Positions 1-13,524 of a stretch of 64,000 bases of DNA are shown one piece after another (the stretch's first letter is position 1; each line of letters starts with the position of its first letter). Source of the DNA: Ecdyonurus torrentis (Eukaryota > Arthropoda > Insecta > Ephemeroptera > Heptageniidae); the NCBI GenBank assembly GCA_949318235.1, contig OX439132.1, positions 43,836,831 through 43,900,830 of the forward strand, read 5' to 3'. The notes beneath the pieces are model-generated. The model worked only from the letters and a program-made list of their open reading frames with translations, ran no database searches and was not told where the DNA came from. The position numbers and the translations under genes are program-made.

Positions 1-18
1 CTCTCTCTCTCTCTCTCT
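1..18. repeat. (CT)n microsatellite
   Basis: The window opens inside a CT dinucleotide run followed by further CT-rich sequence to about position 50. Similar CT or GA runs recur at about 3144-3158, 4911-4928, 13441-13457, 41139-41164 and 47767-47788. Confidence 0.9.
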
Positions 19-839
19 ACACCTGCTTGCTCTCTATCTCTCTCTGCTTTGGCCACCGATGTGCACGAGTCATCAGGGGGGCGAAACATCTTCACTTATT
101 CTAACATGAGCGAGCGAGGTTGATTAGGAATTCATTATTTAAAGTGCGTGCGCAATGTATATTCGCTCGAGTGCGCACCATGAGTTGCGTTACGTTATAT
201 CACGTTGGTATGAAAGTCACTCTTGCTGCCTGCCGCTTTGCTAATCTGCTTGCCTAGCCGCGCCCTTCTACACCTAAACTCTAAGGTCAAGGTCAAATAG
301 TGACCTTAACCCTGACTGCAACACATACGGGTGAAAATAAAAAAAAATCGTCACCAATATGATACGCTTTAATATTTTATTACCAAGAGTTCCGTGTAAA
401 TTCATTTATTTTCTCGTATTCTACGAAGAACAAAAGAATTTCCTCTTTCCTTCCTTTTTTCTTTTGAAAAAGTTACAACATTAAAATTTATTTTGTGGTG
501 GGTTTAGTAGGGAATCGACCCCCTCTTTATTCCCTAACTTAATTTTCGTTTGTAGCTTGATTTTCTCTGATGCTTTTTGCCTGTTTGTGGAGCGGCACTT
601 TTACTACATATAACACTGAAGAAAATCGATTGAGGAGGCGCCCCTTTGCCACTAACGCCATACACATTTTGTTGCGAAAATTTGTTCGCGGCTTTACTCG
701 TAAATTGATTGACAGCCTCATTTTTCATGCCAGAGTGAAACATTGAATTCTTTTCGACATGATGTTTCTGTAATATTAGTATAAATCTGTAACATCAAAA
801 TTTTAATTTTTTTTTTTTTTTTTTTTTTTTTTTTGGGAA

Positions 840-1379
840 GCTTGGATTATTGAGTGGTTAGGCACGGTTGTTGTGCTTGGTTCGTATCGGTCAGGTTCTT
901 TCGTCCTTCAACAGCCCCACCCCTATGGATGCTAGTGTTATACCGTGCCGTACAGAACCGTAGCTGGGGGGAGAGACCGTGCCGTACCGAAGTGCGTTTT
1001 TGTTGGTTTGGATAGTAGCGCCGCGTTGCGTGTGCTGCAGAGGCCAAGTATTCGAAGCCGCTAGCGAACGAAACGAAGCAAGTCAGCGAGCAAAGCAGGC
1101 AAGCAAGTGAAGTTCGTCGGTGAGTCGAGCCAAAAGCTTGCTCGCCTTCGTTCTTCCATGCTTAGTTTTCGGCAAGCTAGAGGGAGGGAGGGGAGCAAAG
1201 CATTTTTCCCACCACAAGCTGAACCGGATATGACGACGAAAATAAGGGGAGAAGGAAAAATTATAGGAGGGGAGAGAAGAATATTCGGAAAGCATAAAAG
1301 AGAACGATGAGCGCATTTTCATTGCGAGCTTTGGATAGCGTGTTTGTGTGTTTCACGTTTTGTTTTAATTTTGTGCAAA
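840..1379 (+). promoter_or_regulatory. CpG- and purine-rich block, possible promoter or untranslated first exon
   Basis: This block is clearly richer in CpG than its surroundings and ends at a good donor (GCAAA then GTGAGT at 1380). It could be an untranslated first exon of PPP4R1 or of a non-coding transcript. There is no TATA box or conserved coding frame to confirm it. Confidence 0.2.
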
Positions 1380-4300
1380 GTGAGTGACATGTTGTGGATT
1401 AATAATATTCACAGTGTTGGGGAAGATTTGTTAGAAATAAGGATAAATAATGCGTACAGTGTGACTGAATATCATTTTTGTGGAAATGCTGGTGCTTGTG
1501 CCGCGCGCTTTGCCTCTGAAAAGATGGCGCTTGAAGGGACGTAAAAACCTATAGTGCTGTTTCTCCCCGCTTATTAGGGGGGCAAAAAAAAGAAGTAAAA
1601 TAAATTGTGATTTGTTTATGTTGACATTATATTCAGTGATACGTAAATAATTACGTTCTTATCTGATTATGTAAATTTGATTTTTACATAAAATTTATTG
1701 TGGTGATTAGCACGTGGTGAATGAAAAGGGAAATATAAATTGATATCTTCAACCAAAAAAAACGCGTCACGAAATTTTAGGAGGTGCGTGTTTGTTAGTT
1801 TTTGTCTCGTGAAAATGGCGGGAACGTCATTGCTTGCGTTGATGCGTAACCATGGAGATATTACATATCAAGCGAACATTGTTTACATCTCAGGTAATTA
1901 TAATTAGCGACGTCAATTTAATTAATGTTTTCACAGGCTCTTTCAGATTTTGCTAACTAGGATTTTTTTTTTAGCCGTAGTGTCATAATGGCACTGACCT
2001 TCCGCAATATTAAATCATGGATGCATTTAATTATTTTTATCTTTTCATAAAGTGCATAATTGAATGCTTAAAATTACTAGTCTTTAATTCCATAGTAAAT
2101 TCAAAAAACTTTGCATTTAATTTGCATAATTTAACTCGTGAATAAATTTTAGCTATAGTGAATTGATTATTTATATAAAGCCATGTCACTAATCGATCAC
2201 GATTCATAAAAATTGCTTCTTTTTTTTTAAATATTTAATGAAATATGCTGTAATTATTCATAAATAATGCATTAATTCTATCTTTCCCCCCCTATTTTTC
2301 GAATTTATTGAAAAAATTGCTCCCGTACCTGCATCTAATTATTTTACACCGCAATTTGATATTATTAAATATAGAAATTAAACGCATATTACGTATGGTA
2401 ATGAAAACTTTTTTATTCAAAGGAGACGGTCGGGCGGCGTCTCATTTTTAGAGACCGGAAGTGTGAGTAGAGAGACGCCCGCACATTGTGGGTGGATTTG
2501 TGGTTTGCCGGCGTCCTGTCCGTGCAATTCTATCATCAATCACTCGCTCTTCAATACAATCGATTACCAAGTCGCGGCTACGAAAGGATTTTTCTTGACT
2601 TGTCTTCGTACAGTACACATAATGAATTAAATTGAAGCGATTTCTTGCGCAAATTTACATAGTATTCACGTAAGAATCCACTTAACATTGATTTTTTGCA
2701 CCTTCACGTAAGAGTTATGTGAATTTACGCATCATGTATGTATCATCGTGCTACTAAAGTTCGCGTAAGGATTTTTGTTCTCCAATTTAGGAAGGAAATT
2801 AAAGTGCGGGGGAGGGTTGTTGTATATGACTCACTGGTGAATCCACATATTTCCTCGTAGCGTGCAATATCATTGATTCACCTGCGAACTTTTATTATTA
2901 TATATAAAATTGCACCTTTAAAATAACAGTAAAAAAACGTAATGTATGTATGTCTCCGTTATTGGCGTATGTACTTATTTAATGTGAGGTGTCTTTGTTA
3001 CGTACATACATGTAGAGATGCGAATATCCCTGTATGTACTGTACTGTACCACATTGACGTGAAACCACGTGATTATATGGGAGGGAGGCGGGCTATATAA
3101 ACAGGATGTTACCGTGAATGAAATCCTCTCATTGTTTTTTTTTCTCTCTCTCTCTCTCGCTTCATATAGTAGAGAGAGAGCCAATTATTTTTCTATCTAG
3201 TACACATTAAATGAAGTAACGGCATCAAAATCATTTCTATGATGTACGCTATGGGAATTACTATAACATTGAGGGTGGTCAGTTTATTATATATATTTAT
3301 GTATTAATAAAAATACTAAACAACGGAAACACACTTTCACAAACTTTTTCTCTTCCTTCCCCTACTTATTTAGTCTTTTTTTACGTAATACAATTCATTC
3401 CCGCGTTTTTTATTATTATTATTATTATTTTTTCCTCAGCCTTATTTCCCGCTTTTATTTTCTATTATATTCACTTATATACCTGCCCTTGTATTTTGCT
3501 AGAGGGTAGTTTTACTTTTTATGTTGAGTTTCAATCTTTGAAAGAAGAATATGTTTGAAGTGAGTTTTTTTTTAAGTGTGGCTGGTTGTTGTATCATCAA
3601 ATGATAATAAAAAGTAGGGAGTGGTGATTTTCTGTGTGGCCGATGTTGGAAAAGAAAGATGCGCAATGCGACAGCACGTGACACCCATGAATTCACCACT
3701 TTCTTTTTCTCTCTCCCTTGATCTCGTTCGCTCGTTCTCTCTCTCTCTCGCTACGCGATTATAAACTTTGTTTTGTGTGTAACATCAGCCCCCAGTTCCC
3801 CTCGCACTTCAAAGTTAAGATTTTTGTATCTAGCCGCTAGAAGGGAAATGCTATTAATAATACAATTCCAGTTCCTAGAATAAATCTAAATATTGTAGCA
3901 GGAACTGCACTAAAAACAAACCTATTACTCATAGTTCTAGAATTCTAATTTCGAAATTTTTTATTTTATTTCTTTCCTTATTCCGAACTGTAGAATGTGA
4001 GTGAGTGACGTGATTTTATTACTCATTTTTAATTGATTCTTTTGGTTAAAAGAAAATTGTTATTGCGGTGGATTTTTATATTTATTGCATTTAGATATGA
4101 TGAAAAAAAATGTGTTCTGTTTATATTGCTGGAAGTAACGTGTACATGAAACCAAATTGTATTTTGCAAGTTGCTATAATTATATCTCGCTTTACAAGGG
4201 TTAATTAATGTGGGTTTTGTGGAGCGAGGGGTGCAAGAGACATTTCACGTACGTATATACATAATGAGAGCGAGAGCCGAGTGGTGCTGACAATGCGAAA

Positions 4301-6977
4301 ACACGGAGCAACAGGTTCACTACGAGGGGGACTAAATCATTATCTCACTTAAAACTGCAACATAAAATGTAATTGTCTTGCAGTATGTGTGTGGTTGAAA
4401 TTTTGGGGTCAGTATATCTCGTAATAATAATTATGTCTAACTCATTTAAATTTAATATAGATAAGGGTTAGGGCAGAATGTAAAAAAATAAATAATAATA
4501 AAACAAACTTGGAATTCAGATTTAAAGCATATGTTTGCGAATCATATAGGCGGTGTGGAAAATTCATTCTTAAGCGACTTCGCAAGGCTAGAGATTTTTG
4601 AGGATACGAAACACTTGCCTAATTTTAATCGATTTTTTGATCTCTCTCTCTCTCCCTCCCCAAAAAAATGTTTTGTACATATGATAGAAGTTAACGAAAA
4701 TGAGAGATTTGTATTGCGAATTGGCAAATAGCCAAATACTAATGGCTGCAAGAGACCGATTTTTGTGTTGTAAAGTGATGGTAGTAGATGACGAGCATGG
4801 TATTTCATTGTCAAGGCGCCGGCCGGCGAGGGAAGCATTGAGCAGCGGTATCCGCGAGTGTAGAGTAGATAGATAGAGAGCGTGGGCTAGGCATCAGCGT
4901 GGTCATTGCCTCTCTCTCTCTCTCTCTCACGCCGCGGCTAACTGCATTCTTGCGTTCCCCCCTCTTAATACATATGCGTGAGTGAGTGAGGCGCCAAATT
5001 ATTTAGCTTCTTAGTGTTACCGTAACACTTTAAACTTAAAGAATGCTTTTGTTATTTTAGCACCTTACCTGTTCAATACCTGAGTTTTTATGTGTAATAG
5101 TCATTACATTACAGTAAGTAGACTGCGTATTTATGTGTACGAGTAACGCTATAATATTGCGAAATTACTGCGGGGGTAAATCTTTTAGTTCACGTTCTCC
5201 TTAGTTAGTATTTGAAATAAAAAATATCGAGTTATCGGTCATTGCACTTTAGCTTGCATTGCATGCAATGGTTAACGTTGAGCAAGTACTTGCATTTCTT
5301 GGAATTTTCAACTGTAAGTCGAGCTAGTCACCAGCTTACTGCGTTGCAAATGTTAATTGTTTTTCAAGTCAGCACATATCGCCAGTTAATATCTTCAGCA
5401 GCGTGCTTAAAAACAACGCTTGGCTGCATTATGATTTAGTTTTTTCTTTATAATAATTTCTGTGAATATTTATTTTTAGCTTCAGAATCAGAGCATATCT
5501 TATTTGATTATTTTAAAGCTCACACATGTTTCAGTTTTAATTAGAGTTTTGTTATTATTATGCTAGGCGCGCTTACTTGCAGTCGGTACGAGTGAAGTCC
5601 GGTCCCGAGCTAGTCCACATATGGTCACGTGACCTTGCGGTGCAGTGACAAGAAACATAAAATAAATAATGTTACTTACTTTCTTGCTTCGTTTATTTCA
5701 GGTAGGTTAGTTTTAGTAATACGTGGCATGACAACAATCGAAATAGAAATAAGTGCTCAAAAATCCAGCCGACTGTATCATTTTAAGACAAAACAGTCAA
5801 TTTATAAGTCAGTGAGGATGCCCTTTTTTTTTACGTAGTGTAGAAGTAATATCATGAATTTTATAGGGGGGCAGTTTGAAATTTATCGCATTTTTTTTCC
5901 TGATGTCCTGCAATTTATTTAGCATCACGTTTTTCTTACGTTTTTTTTTTTTTTTTTTTTGTTACGTATTCAAGGTTTAGGGCGTTACAAAAGTAAGTAC
6001 TTGTTTTTGTACTTACTTCCCCCCAGTGTATGTAGTATGTACCTTGATTGCCCCCCACCACGTTGCTTTGGCTCGCCTCTCTCTCTTGCCACTACCTGCC
6101 TCACTGCGAGAGAAGTTGCTGCCCCCACAGATGCAATGGACCGGACATTCACTATAGTCAGGTCCACTTGGCACTCACTTCCTAATACCTTATTTATTTA
6201 TTTTGTTTGTCTCTGTGCTCCAGGGTTCACAATATCCTGGCCATTATTTATGATGCAATATAAGATGAATGAACGTCATCTCATGATGCGTTAGCTATCT
6301 ATTTATCTTTTGGTCAAAATTAAAGGGCAAGGACATTTTTACGTGGTATCAGTTCTCTTTCTCTCTCTCTTTTTCATGCAAGGTCAGGCAGTATGCAAAG
6401 TACTTCAATGAAATAAATTTATTATCACCAATTTTACTTTTGCGACGTAACATAATTGCGACTATTTATATAACTTAGCGTTTTATGGTTAGTATGGTAT
6501 GATTTAGTAGACATTCTAGGTAAATTTTAAAGGTAATTATTCTTTATTATTTTAACTGATGGAAGGCAGCTAATTATTATGTATTACTTTTATTTTTTTT
6601 TTTTTTGCAACGCAAATGTTAAAAAAAAAGTTGCAGTCAAATTTACCATGTATAATTTTTTAATACGTTTCTAATTATTATTAATTGTCTTGTTCATATC
6701 TGTTGTTGGAAATACTTTCATGGCTCTGGAATGAGTAAGAATAAGAAATAAGTACTGAAGTATTGAGCGATAGGATTACGTAAATACTGTAATAATTGAA
6801 ATCCTTGGATTAGTCGTGCATGTATATCGAGCTTATGCTGCGTTATTACTTATTTCACTTAGTCTTCAAGAACCGAAACTGATTTTATAGCTTTTTAAAA
6901 ATGGTAATTGAAGTTTTATTAAAACCACTTTATCTTTGACTACTCGCAAAAATATAATTTTCATTCTTGCTTATAGC

Positions 6978-7312
6978 TTACAGGAATAGACCGGTGAAAA
7001 ATATAAGCATTTATATCAAAAACACTTGATGGGATTTACATAAATAACTTTACTTTGTCTCAAAAACCCCCGTAGCAGTGATCAGAAAATTCAATTTATG
7101 CATCCCGCACAACATTTTCATACTAATTTTTGCATGTTTCTGACGTCATTAACATGAATTTTTACGCAAATTGCATACTTTACAGTTTTTTCACGCTCTC
7201 TCGTGGGGCTATATTAATATTCTGGTAAAAATTGTCATAAATTTTGAAGATCCTATTTCGTGTCTATTCATTAAAAAGCACAAATGTTGTTTTATGTGGT
7301 CTATGGCTTTAT
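6978..7312 (+). mobile_element. MITE family A, copy 1
   Basis: A unit of about 335 bp present four times in the window (also 28975-29320 inverted, 31937-32278, 43099-43441). The ends form an imperfect terminal inverted repeat, roughly AGGAATAGACC at one end and GGTCTATGGCT at the other. In the two best copies the outermost bases are TTAA on both sides, as in piggyBac-type target sites. There is no coding capacity, so it is a non-autonomous element. This copy has diverged ends (TTACAGG and GCTTTATT). Confidence 0.8.
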
Positions 7313-7350
7313 TGATAAAATTCTAAACTTAGAAGGCGTAGAACAAAATA

Positions 7351-7535
7351 TCTACGTTGACTGGAGTCCTTGGTTTCTAATTTATTTTCCATTCAAGAAA
7401 TGTGGACTCTGACGTCACAGCTCACCAAGTCCACGCGCGAGTAAAATAAGTGACGTCACGAGTCCGCATCCGCCTTTTTGTGAATGGAAAATAAATTAGA
7501 AATCAATGACGCCAGCCCAATCAAATTCTAGTAGG
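7351..7535. mobile_element. Fold-back MITE family D, copy 1
   Basis: Two arms containing TTTCTAATTTATTTTCCATTC and its complement flank a short centre with TGACGTCA-like sites. The same structure recurs at 57211-57380. Both copies are preceded by GGCGTAGAACA (7335 and 57179), so the true left end may lie there. No coding capacity. Confidence 0.7.
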
Positions 7536-8261
7536 TTAAAATATTAGGCAAGTTTTTTTTTCAACTTGTTCTTTACTTTTAATACATTTCGCGTGAAAAA
7601 ACGAATAGATTTTTTTTTTTTCTACTGATGAGAAGATGCTCATTCTCACTATTTAAATTTCCAAAAATGATCAAACGGTGCTCTAATTTTTCAATACGCA
7701 ATAAAAATGATTTCACACAATCTTCATTTAAATGAAAGGTAAATCAATTTGCTACATGATATTAAATATTCATTTCTCTTATCAAAATTAATTTTTTTCC
7801 CATGTTAATTTCTTTGCTTCCGCCGTACGTTTTTCTCGTATCACGCTATAGTATCAAGTTGCATTGGAGTCGCTCGCTATCTTGTGTTACGTAGATATTA
7901 CAGCATAAATGTAAACAAATGAGCACATTTACTATAACACCAATACCGTGTCGGGGAGATTTAAATTTTTAAAGATAAGATAACTAACTTTTTTTTTTTT
8001 TTTAATTCACACTGTCAATTTTAATTTAAAATCATGATACTTGCACGCTTGCGTAATGTGAAAATCATTATTTACAGCTATTACTACTTATATTTTATAT
8101 ACTAATGATAACAAAATGATTTATTGATATTCATGATGAAAGGGTTAGGACCGTCTCAATTGTCTACAATACTTATTACCGATTATGAAATTTTAAAATA
8201 GGCGTTTAACACATTAAAATATGCCCAAAGTATGTCATTTAAATTTTCTTTTCGGAATCAT

Positions 8262-8373
8262 AAATGCTGTTCGTAAACCCTGTTCTCTGCACCAAAAATG
8301 ACGATCGCCTATGGTTATTCAAATGGAATGCGCATTTTTTGGTGCAAGAGAACAGGGTTTACGAACATCATTA
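8262..8373. mobile_element. Palindromic MITE family C, copy 1
   Basis: A nearly perfect hairpin: the left arm reads AATGCTGTTCGTAAACCCTG and continues through a CTC-rich stretch, and the right arm is its reverse complement ending in GTTTACGAACATCATT. A related copy lies at 32343-32508. Each is a short non-autonomous element of about 110-165 bp. Confidence 0.75.
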
Positions 8374-8409
8374 TTGTTTCTCTAAATTTGCAAAAAAAAA
8401 AAAAAAAAA

Positions 8410-8455
8410 AAACGTTTTCCCCATAAGCGTGATGTTAAATTAGGGGTCCCGCTTC
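8410..8455 (-). mobile_element. Fragment of MITE family E
   Basis: The segment from CCCCATAAGCGTGATG to AGGGGTCCC is the reverse complement of part of the family E element at 55700-55740, showing that a piece of that family lies next to the family C palindrome. Confidence 0.5.
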
Positions 8456-9257
8456 TCTGATTGATCACATGATCACCATCGTTACCAAGCATTATAATAG
8501 TCTAAATAGCCATTATCACGTTCTTTCTTACATAAATATAGTTTACGTATATCTGTTGAAAATTAACTTCTGTAGAAACTTTTGCATAGCAAAGTTAAGT
8601 GTATATTTTTTAATTTGTTATATTTTACTCTCCACTGTCTGAAATGATTGTCCATGTCCATACCCTACTTAGTCGGTTGATTTTTTTTTTTTTTTTTTTT
8701 TTTTTTTGTGGTAACCTAATGAACGACACACACACACACACGCACACTACTCAATGTGTAGTAACTGCAAGGTTTGTTCTCCACACACAAATTTACTACA
8801 CACATGATGATGAGCCGGGCCGAAGTGAGTGGTTTATGTGGGCGAGCAAATGACGTTAGTTATACAAGTGACGTCATGTTCTCCAAACCACAGGCATGTG
8901 TGTGGGGCTGGTTGTGGGTGCACTGCACTGCACTACACTGCACTAGTCAGTCAGGCTGGCAGGAGTGCGTGTGTGCATTAATTATAACATGTCAATGATA
9001 TTGCCAGCCAGGTAGTCTCTCTCTTTCTCTCTCACTCTCTTGCTGGCTCGCGCTCTCTGGGTGGCGTCACGTGGTACACGCTGGAGGCTCACATTCCTCA
9101 AGCACACGGACAGCAAAGCTAAAGTCAGGCCGGGCCTCTTGATGTTACTTGCTTTGCTTAGGTTGCAAAACAATCTCCTGCCTGCATAATTAGGTCGCTT
9201 CTGTCTTCATTCGCATAAGTTGTTAGCATCAACATGAAGAGTAAAGTGTGAATTGAA

Positions 9258-9291
<34 letters not shown>

Positions 9292-12200
9292 GTTTACTTA
9301 TTTGAATACACAGGAAGATTGTCAGAAGAGGTGAAATCCGTATTATACTACAGCTTTAAAAAAAAAAAAAAAAAAAAAAACTGCAACTGATAGCTTGTCC
9401 ACTTTATTTAGCAGTAGTCGCAAGGGTTGGCAAATGTCACGTGGTCAATGTTGACACAGGGACGCAAATGTTTCTCACGCGTGGTCACCTTGCTTCACTC
9501 CCAAGTTAAATTCCTCGCCAGATTGAGTGCCTCCTCCCCAGTCCATCGTCCCAACCCAAACCGGTCAGACACCAAAAGACCCGCTGCCATCGCAACCTTT
9601 TTTTTTTTTTTTTTTTTTTTTCATCAAATTGAGAACGATTTAATGCTATGTTAACTACTTCGTTTTTCTTAGAAATTTTTAGTTGCTTGCTGCTGTACTA
9701 TAAAAATTTATATCAAAGAAGAAAAAAAAAAGTTTATATATGTAAAAAATTTATTATAGTATGAACTTATACTTGCGGCATGAGTTATATATTTTTTTCC
9801 CCTCTCACGTTTTTGTGATTTGAATGAATGGGATTAGATTTGATTGTCGTTTGGTTGTTAATTTCTTTCCTCACACGTAATAATAATGTGAGGGTTATGA
9901 TAATATAGCAGCTGATCTGGCATTCCGAGAGAGTGCGACCCATCCATCTCTCTCTTCTCTCTCGTCCGTCGCTCGCGATCAATGGTGAAAAGACGTGGGA
10001 ACATAGAGAGAGAAAGCCAAGTAATGCTTTGGCATCTCTCTCTCTCTCTTTCTCTCTCATCCTTTTCTCTAACCACGAGGGAAAAAAATTCTAGGAAGAA
10101 GCATCAAGAAAAAAAAAATTATATCTAAAAAAAAAAGTAAAAGGAAAGAAAAAAAATAGGAGAATTTTTGGATTTGGGGTATTTTCGGTTGAAAATACGA
10201 CATCGCGCTCCCTCTGTTAGCTAAAAGTCTAATCACAATGGTGTTTTTTTGGCTTGGTATGGTGTGCTGCTGCTGCTGATGTTGGGACGGTCCATTCTCT
10301 TGTGATGGGGACTTTGATAGTATTGTATGAGCGAGCTAGCGAGCGAGCGAGTGTGGTAGGCAGGGTTCTCGAGATACAGAAGAAAGCAAGGAGCGGTGCC
10401 GTGAGTGAGTGAGTGAGGAGTCATTTAGGGCTGCTACTGCTGCTGGAACGTAGTAAAAGAGTAGTATTGTCACGGTGATGCGTGCGTGACAAGTGCATCT
10501 ACAGCATGTCATATTTATTGACAAGAGACTCAAGTGAAGTGCAACTCGGGGGGGAAAGACTATAGTGAGAAAGAGAGATAGATTTGTATTAGTGGGCGGG
10601 GCTGTTACCGCCCTTGATGTTGCGGCATAATACTTGGTGTGTGGAGTGTGGTGCATATTTCAGGAGTAAGTTCTCACGTGATGCACCTGCCCTCGGTGCA
10701 CCGTCAGCAAACGTAATATGAGAACCATAGGTGAGACATAAAAATACAATCAACCCTTAGTAGCCTTTTTTTTTTTTTTGCTTGGGAGGTTTCTCTTCAA
10801 ATACCACTCCCTTTCAAAATGACAAAATTTTAAGTCACCAATTCATGACTCAAAAAATGGTATTTCGTAAAAAAAAAGTCTTTAATTCTGTTTCGAAAAT
10901 TCGTCACTGATTTCTTATATTTAATTTTAGGCTGAATAATTAAACATTATTTTTAGTTATATTCAGAATTTTAAAAATTGAAAATTGATATTTTCACACA
11001 CATTGGGTAAATAGTAAACGCCTAGAGCAAGATTTTTAGCAAAATAAAATTATGCTGTATATACAGTAGCGGTGTCGTTAAATTTTTCACTCAACACACA
11101 CTGCATTGTATATATAAAAAAAAAAAGTGCAGCATTGAAAGGCATGCGTAAATAGAAGTGCTTTCACTCTCTCTTCATAACTTTATGAATAATAAATTCA
11201 TTCATGCAAAGTTTTTTTTTTGTCTCAAAGTTTTCAACTCGGTTTTATTACCTAGTTGTACGACGCTGTTTGTTTCAAAACGATGACGCTCTTTTTTATT
11301 TTTAAAACTCGCAGACGATTTTTTTATTTTATTTTTATATCTGCTTGTGTTATTTTCTAGTGCGACTTTGGTGCGTATTTGTGTATTATATACTTCGGCT
11401 TGTATTATAATAAAATTAGAGGATTTTGAATTGTAGTGCGCTAATTTTCTTTTCCCCCTTAAGTTCATGTCCGTGCTTGGAAATAATAAATAAGGAGGGG
11501 TAGGTCATGGATGACATTTTTTTTTTCCAAAAAAAAAAATGTAAGTAAAATATAAGAACATTATGCTGGGCAGGTTGCTTAGAACTAAATATTTCTATAC
11601 AAAAATGACATAAAATATAGGTTACTTTTTTTTTTTTCTTTTTCCTCCAAGGTTGTATGTGAGATAAAAGAGCAGGATTGTGAAAAGTAATGGTGCTTGC
11701 TGTACACATAAATACATAACAGTATTAGGAAGGGGGATGCATGCATAGTGGAAAAATTTTGTCTAGGGAAACCGAGGGGGCGAGTGAATACAGTTAGCCA
11801 TGGAAAGGCATAGTGAAAGAGAGAGGAAGAAAGAGAAAAAAAAAAAAAAAAAAAAAAAAAGAGAGGGGTGGCAGCTGCCTTATATTAGTAGTTTTATACC
11901 TGGCCCATATGTGAGTAGGAGAGGGGAGGGGGTAGATGGACCCCCAAAGATAAAGCGCAAGGGACTGCCATAACTTGGTTTGCCTTAGCATATAAGCTCT
12001 ATAAATGGAAATTTTATTCTATACTCTATTCTAGCATAGGCATAGTATAGAAATAACGTAGTATATTGCCTCTCACTCGAAATCCTTGATTTCATATGAT
12101 TTCTTGTATTGAATATCTCGCTGATAATAAAGCGTATTCCTGAATGTTATTTTTTATAAAAAAAAAAAAGTAAAAACATGTTGAATACGTCGTTGCGGCT

Positions 12201-13249
12201 GGACGATCAACAAATTTTATATTTTTAATACGTAACCTTAAAATTTAAGAAAGTAAATTTCTACTTTTAGAACATTATATACCGATTCTGTCTCGGGTTT
12301 TAATAAAATGTTTAATCAAAGAGAAAAGTCCCCCTTCTCTTTTCTCCGTGAAAATTTTAAAATTATGAAATTTATTTTTATCCCAATACAGAAATTATTT
12401 TAGGATATTTATCAGGCACCTTCTAAAATTAAGGAGTCCTGATATATATCCTTGTTTAATGCCAGATATTTGAATTTATCCAAATAGCACACATTTATTA
12501 AAAATATTGTAAATTGTTAAATTTTAAGACACCATAAGTTGCTGTTGTCTGAAACGTTGTAATGAAGCAATTGTTTCTTTCTTACAAAATTTATATTTTC
12601 ATTAAAAAAAAAATTAAGTTTTCAATTGAAAGTTAATACTTTAATTTTTATTAAATTTATAATTCTTCTTACATTATTATTTTTGATTAATTAAATGCAT
12701 AAAGAGAAAGAGAGACTGCTTATTTTATTTACTTATTTGCTTATTGTGTTTATTTACGTCCAATATATTCTATTTGTCAGAACTAAATACAATAATGCAG
12801 ACTAATAACGCGATGCCAATGTTTGTATACCAATATCGATAATCGGACAAAATAATTACGAGGCAATTTTATTCCGTACACGCAATTTGCCAGGATGCTG
12901 CGTATTTGCGTGGTTTGCATCAGGTTCAATTACCCTTGGAGCCAAAATTAAATGCAAAATCAATCACTGATTGGAAAATATGTCGTTTGCTTTTTATGTA
13001 AAAGAAAAAAAATTAAAATAAAAACTACAAAGCAACTGATTGTAATTAAAAGAGAATCAAATTATTTAAATTATCGGACGAGAAGTATAAAGATTTAGGC
13101 TATAATTTAAGACTTTTGTTCAAAATTTGTCTTGACACACATTTTGGAGCGATGTTTTTTTTATAATATTTGCTTTAGTTAGCGTATTTTTATCTGTCTT
13201 TAGATAAAATTATAACCGATGCAGCAATTTTCCATTTAAAAGTTTAAAA

Positions 13250-13524
13250 GGACGTTTGTAGTATTTTGCGACGTAATAATTTTCCCGCGCTTTGGTGTCG
13301 GCCATGCTGGATGTTGGAAGGCGGCCCTAAGTTGGACCAATGGGAGATGTTGGCGCGGGGTATAGTCAAATGGCGAGTTGAGTCTCCCCTCTGCTGCTCT
13401 CTGGTCCGCCTTGACTGACAGTCGCGGGAAAGCGAGTGTAAGAGAGAGAGAGAGAGAAACACGTGGTTCTGGCCGCACCGCAGCACGCCATTTCGCGATA
13501 CCTTGGCATGCACTTGTTAATAAT
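13250..13524 (+). promoter_or_regulatory. Probable PPP4R1 promoter and 5' UTR
   Basis: A CpG-rich block lies directly upstream of the proposed first coding exon. It has a CCAAT box within GGACCAATGGG (about 13334-13344), E2F-like TTTCCCGC near 13281 and GCGGGAAA near 13424, a GCCATGCTGG motif near 13302, and a GA run. The surrounding DNA is strongly AT-rich, so the contrast fits a housekeeping promoter. The transcription start is not identified. Confidence 0.45.

Larger units (their letters stand above)
51..13249. other. Non-coding upstream region with no supportable gene
   Basis: I see no open frame here with coding character or family similarity. The region holds long poly(T) runs (about 807-834, 5941-5960, 8679-8707, 9260-9289, 9598-9621), poly(A) runs (8393-8412, 9358-9380, 11837-11860), several CpG-richer blocks (about 840-1310, 2420-2580, 9000-9120) and inverted-repeat elements listed separately. 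Short frames such as 1107-1310 or 4531-4731 look random. The blocks could include a promoter, a 5' UTR exon or an lncRNA, but nothing decides this. Confidence 0.6.

Noticed and set aside
1107..1544. Open frames in the CpG-rich block as a protein gene
   Set aside because: They are short, overlapping on both strands and show no recognisable family. GC content alone explains the open frames.
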